A stretch of DNA of 42,839 nt from JAIRLS01 sp031551455. Its GTDB lineage: Bacteria; Bacteroidota; Bacteroidia; Bacteroidales; UBA4181. Within the stretch, counting starts at the first letter, position 1; each line of letters starts with the position of its first letter. Below, piece by piece: positions 15,276-23,121 of the stretch. The translations under genes and the position numbers were made by a program. The DNA lies in contig JAVBNP010000012.1 in assembly GCA_031551455.1 (NCBI GenBank), positions 1-42,839 of the forward strand, given 5' to 3'. The notes under the pieces were generated by a model. The model saw only the letters and a program-made list of their open reading frames with translations. It was not told the DNA's origin and did not search any database.

Positions 15276-15974
15276 ATGTTTCAAAAACTGCTCTTCGGCT
15301 TGTGCTTGACATTCGCCGCATTTCCGTCCTTTTCGCAAAACATCCGTTTACATTACGATTTTCGTCATTCACTGTATGACGAAAGTGCAGCCGACCGATC
15401 CGGTAAAAACTTTCTGTTTTCCACCGTCGAAATGTTCCGTCCCGACAAATACGGATCGACATTCTTTTTTATCGACATGACATACGCGGGCAAAAACGGC
15501 GCCGTTAATTCCGCATATTGGGAAATTGCACGCGATCTCCGTTTTTGGGAATTTCCCGTTGCGCTCCACTTGGAATACAACGGCGGATTGACCTTGGGAG
15601 GAAGCATTCCCAACGCATATCTGCCGGGAATATCTTACGAATTTGCCGTCGGTAAAACACGATGGTGTACATATGTTGCATACCGATACAACGCCTTTGA
15701 CCGAGCAAGCCATGATGCGCAATGGACGGTAACATGGTTTCGGACGATGTTTTCGGGCAAAGTTACATTGTGCGGATTTATGGATCTGTGGAGCGAAAAC
15801 AAAGACCGCATTGCGGGAACGGGAGGCAAACGAGTCGTTCTCTGCACGCAGCCGGAGTTCTGGGTTAATATTTTTTCCCGTTTTTCCTTGGGCGGCGAAG
15901 TAGAAATCAGTGCGAATTTTTATGGCCCGGAAACCTTCATTCTCCCTTCATTGGCCGCCAAATGGAAGTTTTAA
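15276..15974 (+). CDS. DUF5020 outer-membrane-type protein
   Basis: About 232 residues from the ATG at 15276 (an earlier frame opening at 15258 lies in the promoter region; tatatttg occurs at about 15253). Signal peptide FQKLLFGLCLTFAAFPSFSQ. The mature part begins NIRLHYDFRHSLYD and consists of amphipathic beta strands (FFFIDMTYAGKNGAVNSAYW, FPVALHLEYNGGLTLGG, FSLGGEVEISANFYG), ending in a terminal aromatic residue (AAKWKF). This is the DUF5020 pattern, related in shape to Tsx-like nucleoside channel porins. It probably sits in the outer membrane; substrate unknown. Confidence 0.82.
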   Translation: MFQKLLFGLCLTFAAFPSFSQNIRLHYDFRHSLYDESAADRSGKNFLFSTVEMFRPDKYGSTFFFIDMTYAGKNGAVNSAYWEIARDLRFWEFPVALHLEYNGGLTLGGSIPNAYLPGISYEFAVGKTRWCTYVAYRYNAFDRASHDAQWTVTWFRTMFSGKVTLCGFMDLWSENKDRIAGTGGKRVVLCTQPEFWVNIFSRFSLGGEVEISANFYGPETFILPSLAAKWKF

Positions 15975-16011
15975 TTATCGAAACCGGTCAATCAACCGAT
16001 TCAAAACCCAT

Positions 16012-17043
16012 TTACGCAATTCCGATATCCTCGAACCGAGCGGCGGGAGCAACATCCCAATCGGCAAACAAACCCTTTTGATATTTAAAATATCCCGTAA
16101 CGGCAATCATGGCGGCATTATCGGTGGTAAATCGAAACTCGGGCAAATGAATCGTCCAACCTTTTTCCGCGGCCAACGCCGTCATAGCGTTCCGCAAGCC
16201 GGAATTGGCGGCAACCCCTCCCGCAATAACCACTTCGGTAATACCCGTTTGTTCGGAAGCCTTAATCAGTTTGTTGGTTAAAATATCGACAATGGTTTGT
16301 TGCAGGGAAGCGCAAAGATCGGCCGAATGTCTTTCGACGAAATCGGGATCTTCTTTCAACGCATCCCTTAACGTATATAAAAACGAGGTTTTCAATCCGC
16401 TGAAACTGTAATCGAGTCCCGGAATATTCGGCTTGGAAAACCGAAAAGCATCGGCACTGCCGCTTTTTGCCAAACGATCGATCACCGGACCGCCCGGATA
16501 CGGCAACCCCATCACTTTAGCGCATTTATCGAAGGCCTCGCCCGCAGCATCGTCAATGGTTTGCCCGATAATCGTCATATCAAAATAATCGCGCAAAACG
16601 ATAATTTGCGTATGTCCGCCCGAAACCAACAAACATAAAAAAGGGAATCGGGGCAACATCTTTTCTTTTCCTTCCTCCCGAAGAAAATTCGACAAAATAT
16701 GCGCGTGCAAATGATTCACCTCGATCAAGCGGGAGCCTGTCGCCAAAGCAAAGCCTTTGGCAAAAGACGTTCCTACCAACAAAGAACCGAGTAAACCCGG
16801 TCCGCGGGTAAAAGCAACAGCATCTATTTCTTCTTTTTTCACCCCGGCCTGCCGAAGCGCGGCGTCGGTCACGGGAATAATATTTTGCTGATGCGCTCGC
16901 GACGCCAATTCGGGAACCACGCCGCCGTATTGACGATGTACTTCCTGCGACGCAATAACGTTGGATAGCATGTATCCGTCGCGGACAACTGCCGCCGAAG
17001 TATCGTCGCACGACGATTCGATGCCTAAAACAGTGATGCTCAC
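16012..17043 (-). CDS. tsaD: tRNA N6-adenosine threonylcarbamoyltransferase TsaD
   Basis: 343 residues, the usual length. It transfers the threonylcarbamoyl group from TC-AMP to A37 of ANN-decoding tRNAs, together with TsaB and TsaE (not in this window). Marks: TVLGIESSCDDTSAAVV at the N terminus, the metal-binding pair in EVNHLHAHI (~108-116), LVSGGHTQI, GEAFDKCAKVMGLPYPGGP and VIAGGVAANSGLR, all in ASKHA-fold order. It follows the GNAT-Nim fusion gene on the same strand with a 40-base gap, so the two may be cotranscribed. Confidence 0.97.
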   Translation of the reverse strand: MSITVLGIESSCDDTSAAVVRDGYMLSNVIASQEVHRQYGGVVPELASRAHQQNIIPVTDAALRQAGVKKEEIDAVAFTRGPGLLGSLLVGTSFAKGFALATGSRLIEVNHLHAHILSNFLREEGKEKMLPRFPFLCLLVSGGHTQIIVLRDYFDMTIIGQTIDDAAGEAFDKCAKVMGLPYPGGPVIDRLAKSGSADAFRFSKPNIPGLDYSFSGLKTSFLYTLRDALKEDPDFVERHSADLCASLQQTIVDILTNKLIKASEQTGITEVVIAGGVAANSGLRNAMTALAAEKGWTIHLPEFRFTTDNAAMIAVTGYFKYQKGLFADWDVAPAARFEDIGIA

Positions 17044-17083
17044 TAACCGAATAATGAATGTTACATTTTACGAACCCGACACA

Positions 17084-18058
17084 TCAATCGTGTGCGGGAA
17101 AAGCCTTACTCTTCGCCGAAAGATGTTCGATATCCAACCGCAAAATATGGGTGCGATGGAATGATTTTTCGATATATTTTTCGGATATTTCGATATGATC
17201 GGGAGAATATTTTCTTACCAACAACCTCAATGCCTCATGACGTTCTTCGTCGGACAAACGATCGGTAATATGCCCGAAAACCAAAACGCTTTCATACGCG
17301 GTGGAAAATTGACCCGGAATAACCAACGTGCGTCCAACCACGCAAAAGCTCACCCGGTCGTTTTGCCGAATATTTTCCAATTTAAATCCTTCCGGAGCGC
17401 AATGGAAATAAATACTTTTACCCGTATATGCGTAACTGATCGGGATTCCGTAGCCGTAACCGTTGACGGCGCACATGCTCAAATATCCGTATTCGCCGTT
17501 TTCGAGCAGTTTTGTCGCCGAGTCGATGTTTAAAATCCGATCCTTGCGTCGTATCTCGGGAAAAACGGGCAACACTTTACTCAGTATTTGACAATCGAAA
17601 ACCACCGAACCGTACGTTTTTTTTTCGCTCCGACGATAATCGTATCCCCGCTTTCGATAAAACGGCCAAGCGGTAGCGCTCGTCGTGAGCGATATTTCTT
17701 TAACGCCGCATTGCTCGGCTTCCGCTTCCAACGCATCCAATACAGCCGATCCGAGACCCTCGCTTTGATGATCTTGATGCGAGAACAACATGTCGACGGT
17801 ACTTCCGTCCGGGCCCAAACATCCGAATCCGACAATTTCTCCGTTTGATTCCGCCACCAATATATAACGTTTCGAAAAAAAATCGCGCCATATCTCGGGA
17901 TCGGGATTCGACGGAGCCCAAGCTTCCGTTTCCTCGGACGAATAGTATGCGGCGCTTACCGTATGTACCGTCCGGGTGAAGAGTTCGATGGCTTGTTCAA
18001 GATCGGCGGAAACATACGGCCGAATCGTGAACGTAAAATTTCGAGAATCGACGTTCAA
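17084..18058 (-). CDS. GNAT acetyltransferase fused to a Nim-type flavin/pyridoxamine-oxidase-like domain
   Basis: 324 residues with two domains. Residues ~9-155 are a GNAT N-acetyltransferase: FTIRPYVSADLEQAIELF, YILVAESNGEIVGFGCL, then the acetyl-CoA loop region HQSEGLGSAVLDALEAEA and WPFYRKRGYDY. Residues ~165-312 are a split-barrel domain of the NimA/pyridoxamine 5'-phosphate oxidase group: FPEIRRKDR, YGYLSMCAVNGYGYGIPISY, IYFHCAPEGFKLENI, RVSFCVVG and VLVFGHIT. Stand-alone Nim proteins reduce or bind 5-nitroimidazoles, though many homologues have no such role. Both parts are complete, and there is no stop between them. It precedes tsaD. Substrates are unknown. Confidence 0.88.
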   Translation of the reverse strand: MNVDSRNFTFTIRPYVSADLEQAIELFTRTVHTVSAAYYSSEETEAWAPSNPDPEIWRDFFSKRYILVAESNGEIVGFGCLGPDGSTVDMLFSHQDHQSEGLGSAVLDALEAEAEQCGVKEISLTTSATAWPFYRKRGYDYRRSEKKTYGSVVFDCQILSKVLPVFPEIRRKDRILNIDSATKLLENGEYGYLSMCAVNGYGYGIPISYAYTGKSIYFHCAPEGFKLENIRQNDRVSFCVVGRTLVIPGQFSTAYESVLVFGHITDRLSDEERHEALRLLVRKYSPDHIEISEKYIEKSFHRTHILRLDIEHLSAKSKAFPAHD

Positions 18059-18424
18059 TGTTATGTTTATTTAATTGGCTTGATACTTATTTTTCGAATA
18101 TCCCGATATGTGCCCGACATAAATATTACGCGCCGGAGGCGCAACTTACTTCAGCCCGACGGCAAGCGAAGCGGCGCCTCGGGTTCGAAGTCGGATTGTA
18201 AACATGCGCCCCGAAGGGGCAACTTAAGCTGCACTTACAGTGCGACGCACCCTGTTATTCAAACTTTTTACCCCGAGGCGTTATGTAATCTTTACTCGAC
18301 AAAACTTGAATCATCCGATAAGTGTATATTGAGATATGTGTTATTATTTTCCGAATAACGCGACAACATATTCGCTTGCGGTCAACATTTAGGTGCCAAG
18401 AAAAAGAGGACGTCGGAACGCAAA
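18059..18424. repeat. Gene-free interval with degenerate G+C-rich palindromic repeats
   Basis: Contains cgccggaggcgcaac, cagcccgacggcaagcgaag, cgccccgaaggggcaac and taccccgaggcgttatg. The same words reappear in reverse order at 22840-23100. I see no coding potential; these are eroded copies of a Bacteroidetes intergenic repeat. Confidence 0.65.
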
Positions 18425-19432
18425 TTATTCCGTCATAATTAGGCTTTTCAACCCGTCGGTGACATACGTTTGATATTCTCCTTGTTTGTTGCTGTATATA
18501 AGCAGTGCATCCAGTTCGGAATGTTGATTGAGAAATTTAATGCTTTTATCCAGTCCGAATACCATACACACGGTTGCCCACGCATCGGCAGTGATGCAAT
18601 CGTCGGCAATGATCGTGGCGCTTAACAAATCGGTTCGAACGGGATATCCCGTTTTGACATCAATGGTATGCGCATATTTAACTCCGTCGATCTCGAAAAA
18701 ACGTCGATAATTTCCCGACGTCGCCAACGCCTTATTTTTCAATTGAACAATGGCTTGATAGGCCATTCCCGGCATTACTTTGTCGGCCGGTTTGTCGATA
18801 CCGATACGCCAAACATTACCCGAAGCATTCACGCCGCGGGCAACGATTTCGCCGCCGATTTCCACCATGTAATTGCGACAACCCTTATCTTTCAAGAAAT
18901 CGGCCACCACATCCACCGAATATCCTTTGGCACTGGCATTCACGTCGAGCATCACGCCGGGAGAATCTTTCACGACTTTATTGCCCGAAATGCGGACCTT
19001 GTTCATTCCCACATATTGCAACAAACTGTCAATTTTTTTACGATCCGTATCGGGAACATCGGATGTAAACCCGAATCCCCAAAAATTGACAATCGGAGCA
19101 ATGGTAATGTCAAAAGCGCCGTCCGATGCTTTGTAAATTTCCGCGGATTTATTGAATACGGTGCGAAAATAATCATCGACAAGCGCGGTCGGATCATTTT
19201 GATTGATACGCGAAATCAAGGAATTGGGAATATAGGTAGACAACGAAGCGCTGAATTCGTGGAGCACTCGAACAATATCTTGTTCGTAATCGACTCCTTT
19301 CGGACTTTCGTAAGTGATTCGATAAGTAGTTCCTTCCGTATATCCTTGATAGGTGTAATATTGAGCCGGCTGACCACACGAAAAGAACAAACTTCCCGCA
19401 AAAGCCAATACCGAAATAACGGTTTTTTTCAC
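18425..19432 (-). CDS. apbE: FAD:protein FMN transferase (ApbE), lipoprotein
   Basis: About 335 residues from a GTG at 19432, which gives a standard lipoprotein signal (KKTVISVLAFAGSLFFSC); an ATG at 19489 would add 19 residues before it. It covalently attaches FMN to Thr of target flavoproteins such as Na+-NQR/Rnf subunits. Marks: YTEGTTYRITYES, SLISRINQND, SDGAFDITIAPIVNFWGFG, VMLDVNASAKGYSVDVVADF, YMVEIGGEIVARG and ALATSGNYRRFFEIDG, and YAHTIDVKTGYPV. The metal-binding Asp/Thr segment DDCITADAWATVCMVFG is intact. It lies 95 bases (from this GTG) downstream of thioredoxin on the same strand. Confidence 0.93.
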   Translation of the reverse strand: MKKTVISVLAFAGSLFFSCGQPAQYYTYQGYTEGTTYRITYESPKGVDYEQDIVRVLHEFSASLSTYIPNSLISRINQNDPTALVDDYFRTVFNKSAEIYKASDGAFDITIAPIVNFWGFGFTSDVPDTDRKKIDSLLQYVGMNKVRISGNKVVKDSPGVMLDVNASAKGYSVDVVADFLKDKGCRNYMVEIGGEIVARGVNASGNVWRIGIDKPADKVMPGMAYQAIVQLKNKALATSGNYRRFFEIDGVKYAHTIDVKTGYPVRTDLLSATIIADDCITADAWATVCMVFGLDKSIKFLNQHSELDALLIYSNKQGEYQTYVTDGLKSLIMTE

Positions 19433-19527
19433 GTAACGATGATTGATGAAGATTATATGTTGCCAAAAAGGCTTGCGCACATGTATCATGCGTGCAAGCC
19501 GGGAATGTGATTAATACTTGATCAATA

Positions 19528-19845
19528 TCACAACAACGCGTTCAATTTATCCGCTAAAACGGCCTTGGTGGTCACGCCGACTTGTTTGTCGACCACTTCG
19601 CCGTTCTTGAAGTATAAAAGCGTCGGAATATTACGGATACCGTATTTTGTCGCAATATCGTTGTTTTGCTCGATATCTACTTTACCCACCACCGCTTTTC
19701 CTTCGTATTCGGCGGCAATTTGTTCGACATAAGGCGCAATCATGCGACAAGGGCCGCACCATTCTGCCCAAAAATCAATAAGAACGGGTTTATCCGATTT
19801 TAAAACAACTTCTTCGAAGTTGCTTTCATTTATTACTGTTGCCAT
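19528..19845 (-). CDS. trxA: Thioredoxin
   Basis: 105 residues, typical for thioredoxin 1. Active site WAEWCGPCRMIAPYVEQI with redox pair CGPC at ~30-33, cis-Pro segment GIRNIPTLLYFKNGE and C-terminal strand with VGVTTKAVLADKLNALL. It reduces disulfides in cytosolic proteins. Its promoter fits TTTG-N19-TACCTTTG exactly on the minus strand (19981-19984 and 19954-19961), giving a leader of ~100 bases. apbE is directly downstream on the same strand. Confidence 0.97.
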   Translation of the reverse strand: MATVINESNFEEVVLKSDKPVLIDFWAEWCGPCRMIAPYVEQIAAEYEGKAVVGKVDIEQNNDIATKYGIRNIPTLLYFKNGEVVDKQVGVTTKAVLADKLNALL

Positions 19846-19953
19846 TTTATTGTTTATTTAGAATTTCCGAATTTGGCCTCGTACAGATACGAAAAACACC
19901 CGCTCCGCGGTATCGGTCAAATACCTCGCAACGAGCCGATCCCTTACGAATGA

Positions 19954-19984
19954 CAAAGGTATAATTAAGTTGGCGGATGTCAAA
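19954..19984 (-). promoter_or_regulatory. trxA promoter
   Basis: Minus-strand TTTG (plus caaa at 19981-19984), 19-base spacer, TACCTTTG (plus caaaggta at 19954-19961): a full match to the Bacteroidetes -33/-7 pattern. Confidence 0.7.
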
Positions 19985-19988
19985 AAAA

Positions 19989-20387
19989 TTATTCTCTGAC
20001 GACTATTTTCTCCACCGCAACCACTTTTTGTTTCTCAACAAAACGCAATAAGTATATTCCGCTTATGTCCGGAACATTAAACTCCATCTTTTGGTCGGTG
20101 ATTTTAAATGTTTGAACCACTTTGCCCACCGTATTATACAAAAACAAGGTTAAATCCGTTCGATTACTCGGAATTTCGATGGTCAGAAGGCCGCCTTTGC
20201 TCACCGGATTGGGATAAGCCTTCAATTTTTCGTCGGAACGAATCTCCGCGATTAATTGCTGGGGTTGATCCGAATTATTTTTCAAGGTAAGAACGGTATG
20301 CGTATCATCCGCCCGGACGGAAAAAATATTCAAACAAAATACGCATATCACCATAACGAACAAGGAGTACAACTTCATCATAATCAA
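19989..20387 (-). CDS. Miniature exported protein consisting mainly of a T9SS C-terminal sorting domain
   Basis: 132 residues. Signal peptide (KLYSLFVMVICVFCLNIFSVRA), a ~30-residue linker, then a Por-secretion-tail (TIGR04183-type) domain: KAYPNPVSKGGLLTIEIP, LFLYNTVGKVVQTFKI, FNVPDISGIYLLRF, VVAVEKIVVRE. Such domains normally sit behind a large cargo and direct it through the type IX secretion system to the surface. Here there is essentially no cargo. Alternative starts at 20381 and 20378 change only the first residues. It could be a relic of a larger protein, a small secreted factor, or a carrier module. Confidence 0.8.
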   Translation of the reverse strand: MIMMKLYSLFVMVICVFCLNIFSVRADDTHTVLTLKNNSDQPQQLIAEIRSDEKLKAYPNPVSKGGLLTIEIPSNRTDLTLFLYNTVGKVVQTFKITDQKMEFNVPDISGIYLLRFVEKQKVVAVEKIVVRE

Positions 20388-20617
20388 TACATTTTTGCTT
20401 GTAAAAATAAAACTGCTCTACCGCTCACACTGAGCTTTCACAACGAATGAATACAATAATCAAGCCACATCAACTTCTTTTTGTACTTTTTATGGTTAAA
20501 AATTCTTAATTGCGGCATTTTTTTCGAAATCCGCATAACAATTTCAAATCTTTAGAGCCTGCTTAAAATTGATTGAAAAATAATGTTTGGCTAAAGCCGA
20601 TATGATTTTACCCATTT

Positions 20618-20684
20618 ATCGTCAACTAAAGTTGACGGCAATGATTTGATTTTTGATTCATTGTCGTTGACTTTAGTCAACGAT
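20618..20684. repeat. Inverted repeat of the GTCAACTAAAGTTGAC type
   Basis: cgtcaactaaagttgacggc and tgtcgttgactttagtcaac face each other around ~25 bases, and each arm is itself a palindrome. Similar motifs are frequent between genes in Bacteroidetes. Confidence 0.75.
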
Positions 20685-20711
20685 TAAAAACAAGCCGGCG
20701 CAAGGGACTTT

Positions 20712-20813
20712 ATACCAAGTCGCTATCAAAACGGATACCTAACAGGTTTTTGAAACCTGTTAGGTATTGCTTTTCACGATCAATTTTACGCAAATTTGAT
20801 AGCGGTTTAGTAT
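20712..20813. repeat. Nested palindromic element
   Basis: Outer arms cgctatcaaa (20721-20730) and tttgatagcg (20795-20804) enclose the perfect palindrome at 20736-20766 (acctaacaggttt-ttg-aaacctgttaggt). The outer arms extend as taccaa-gt / gg-tttagta. MITE-like in shape; no target duplication was found by eye. Confidence 0.7.
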
Positions 20814-20870
20814 TAGCCAACCAACTCTTTTATAAAATTTAAAGCGGTTCCTTCGCTGTCGCAACCGTTT

Positions 20871-20900
20871 TTTGATTGCAAGGAAATGGTATTATTTTTG
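20871..20900 (+). promoter_or_regulatory. Promoter overlapping the ygiQ-like gene start
   Basis: TTTG at 20871-20874, 18-base spacer, TATTTTTG at 20893-20900. The -7 box lies downstream of the only ATG (20886), so the transcript would begin near 20907, after that ATG. Confidence 0.5.
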
Positions 20901-22733
20901 CAAAAAATCGAGGAATCAACAATTTATCCGAAAATCATTCAAACAAATCATCAAATAACCGATTGGTTACCAACCTCCAAAAAGGAAATTGAAGCGCGGG
21001 GTTGGGATGAATTGGACGTCATCCTGTTTTCCGGCGATGCGTACGTCGATCATCCGTCATTCGGTACGGCGGTGATCGGTCGAATATTGGAATCCGAAGG
21101 ATTGCGGGTGGCTGTTGTGCCGCAACCCAATTGGCGTGACGATTTGCGTGATTTCAAAAAGCTGGGCATTCCTCGTCTGTTTTTCGGTATTTCGGGCGGC
21201 AGTATGGATAGTATGGTGAATCGGTACACCGCCGCCAAACGACTGCGCAGCGATGATGCATATACGGCAGGCAATACGGCAGGATTCCGTCCGGATTATG
21301 CCGTAACGGTATATTCGCAAATACTGAAAGATTTGTATCCCGACGTTCCGGTGATTATCGGCGGCATCGAAGCATCGTTGCGACGTTTGACACATTACGA
21401 TTACTGGCAGGATGCTTTGAAAAAAAGCATTTTGTCCGAAAGCCGAGCCGATCTTTTGGTATACGGTCCAGGCGAACATGCAATCCTTTCGATTGCCCGC
21501 GAATTGAATGCCGGAAAAAAAACAACCGAATTAACCGAGCTGCCGCAAACGGCATACCTTATCGAAAATATTTCTTCGCGAACCGATACCGGAAAGCATG
21601 TTTTGTTACACGCTTATGAAGATTGCGTGAAAGACAAACGGAAATTTGCCGAAAATTTTTGCCGCATCGAAACGGAATCGAATAAAATGCATGCCGCGCG
21701 GTTAATCGAACCCGTCGAAGGCAAGTTTGTCGTGGTTAATCCGCCGGAATATCATCTCGACGAAAAGGATGCGGACTTGGCGTTCGATTTACCGTACACC
21801 CGTTTGCCGCATCCGCGTTACAAAGATAAGACCATCCCCGCTTTCGAGATGATCAAATTTTCGGTAAACATTCATCGCGGATGTTTCGGAGGTTGCAGTT
21901 TTTGTACCATTTCGGCACATCAAGGGAAATTTATCGCTTCCCGTTCCGAACAGTCCATTCTCGAGGAAGTAAATCAAATAACAAAGATGCCCGATTTCAA
22001 GGGCTACTTGTCGGATCTCGGCGGGCCGTCGGCCAACATGTTTCGCATGCGGGGACGCGATATCGATTTATGCGATAAATGCAGCCGCCATTCGTGCATC
22101 TACCCGAAAATATGCAAAAATCTCGACATCGATCACGCCTCGTTACTGTCCCTGTATCGTAAGGTGCGAAACATCGAGGGCATCAAAAAAGTTTTTATCG
22201 GCAGCGGCATTCGTTACGATTTATTCATGAACGCCGACGGTTTTTTCGGTCGTCGATATGCCGAATATTTCGACGAATTGTTGCAGCATCACGTGTCGGG
22301 CCGTCTCAAGGTAGCACCGGAACATACCTCGCCCGACGTTTTAAAAGCGATGCGCAAACCCGACTTCGGTATTTTCGTGAAGATGAAAGAAGCGTTTGAT
22401 CGCATCAACCGCAGCAAAAATCTGCGGCAACAATTGATTCCGTATTTCATTTCCGGGCATCCCGGTTGCAGCGAAACGGATATGCGACGGTTATCGGAAG
22501 CCATGCGACAACTGCGTCTCGATCAATTGGAACAAGTGCAGGACTTCACTCCCACCCCGATGACGCTCTCGTCAGTAATGTTTTGGTGCGGATTCGACCC
22601 GTACACGGGAAAAGAAATGTACGTGGCCAAACGAAAGGAAGAGAAACAAAAACAAAAAGATTATTTTTTTAATCGAAAGCCGCAAAATTCGAAAACGACG
22701 GCAGGTTTTCAACCGCGGAAACGCGAAAAGTAG
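20886..22733 (+). CDS. YgiQ-family radical SAM protein
   Basis: 615 residues. The family has an N-terminal region (ITDWLPTSKKEIEARGWDEL, VILFSGDAYVDHPSFGTAVI), a radical SAM core with the cluster motif CxxxCxxC at Cys333, Cys337 and Cys340 (HRGCFGGCSFCTISAHQGK), and a C-terminal extension with YLSDLGGPSANMFRMRG and DFTPTPMTLSSVMFW. A second cysteine group (CDKCSRHSCIYPKIC) may bind a further cluster or metal. Function in bacteria is not established; it is widely conserved. Annotated start ATG 20886 is upstream of a promoter-like -7 box, and no other ATG, GTG or TTG lies before the conserved ITDWLPT, so the true start may be a rare ATT/ATC codon. Confidence 0.93.
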   Translation: MVLFLQKIEESTIYPKIIQTNHQITDWLPTSKKEIEARGWDELDVILFSGDAYVDHPSFGTAVIGRILESEGLRVAVVPQPNWRDDLRDFKKLGIPRLFFGISGGSMDSMVNRYTAAKRLRSDDAYTAGNTAGFRPDYAVTVYSQILKDLYPDVPVIIGGIEASLRRLTHYDYWQDALKKSILSESRADLLVYGPGEHAILSIARELNAGKKTTELTELPQTAYLIENISSRTDTGKHVLLHAYEDCVKDKRKFAENFCRIETESNKMHAARLIEPVEGKFVVVNPPEYHLDEKDADLAFDLPYTRLPHPRYKDKTIPAFEMIKFSVNIHRGCFGGCSFCTISAHQGKFIASRSEQSILEEVNQITKMPDFKGYLSDLGGPSANMFRMRGRDIDLCDKCSRHSCIYPKICKNLDIDHASLLSLYRKVRNIEGIKKVFIGSGIRYDLFMNADGFFGRRYAEYFDELLQHHVSGRLKVAPEHTSPDVLKAMRKPDFGIFVKMKEAFDRINRSKNLRQQLIPYFISGHPGCSETDMRRLSEAMRQLRLDQLEQVQDFTPTPMTLSSVMFWCGFDPYTGKEMYVAKRKEEKQKQKDYFFNRKPQNSKTTAGFQPRKREK

Positions 22734-22765
22734 TCCTCCGTGATATGGATTTCACTTCGCCGGAT

Positions 22766-22798
22766 AAACCTCTGAGGTCTCAAAGACCTCAGAGGTTT
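22766..22798. repeat. Perfect intergenic palindrome, AACCTCTGAGGTCT type
   Basis: aaacctctgaggtct-caa-agacctcagaggttt. Same architecture as the palindromes at 13515 and 20736, with a different stem sequence. Confidence 0.85.
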
Positions 22799-22889
22799 GG
22801 TCAATTATAATTTGTCCTTATTCATAGAAACTGTTTAAACAGTTTAAGTTGTCCCTCCGGGATGCCGATCTTAAAGGTTGTTTTTCTAT

Positions 22890-23051
22890 CCCGAGGCGTT
22901 GCCGTCGGGCTAAATTAAATTAGCTTTTCAAGCTGACTCTTTTATGTATCTGACTGAACCGCAGTCTTGAAAGGACAAGCTCGCCGAAGGCAAAGTCCGG
23001 CTTATTTGGCTTCGCCGAGCTAAAGGTTCAGCCCGACGGCAACGCCTCGGG
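22890..23051. repeat. 162-bp element with perfect 22-bp inverted arms
   Basis: The left arm at 22890-22911 (cccgaggcgttgccgtcggg + ct) and right arm at 23030-23051 are exact reverse complements. The interior has further partial inverted pieces (agctcgccgaaggc / ggcttcgccgagct). Shares words with 18120-18290. Confidence 0.8.
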
Positions 23052-23121
23052 ATACTGAATGGCATGGCCTCCGGTGCGCCGGAGGCGCAATTTAACCCGG
23101 GCGAAAGAATTTTAACAGCCT

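Larger units (their letters stand above)
20388..20885. other. Gene-free interval with nested inverted repeats
   Basis: About 500 bases with no convincing gene. Holds an imperfect inverted repeat at 20618-20684, a nested palindromic element at 20712-20813 and the ygiQ-like promoter region at 20871-20900. Confidence 0.6.
22734..23121. other. Gene-free interval with palindromes and a long inverted repeat
   Basis: About 390 bases between converging genes. Holds the palindrome at 22766-22798 and the inverted repeat 22890-23051. I see no ORF with family resemblance. Confidence 0.6.
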
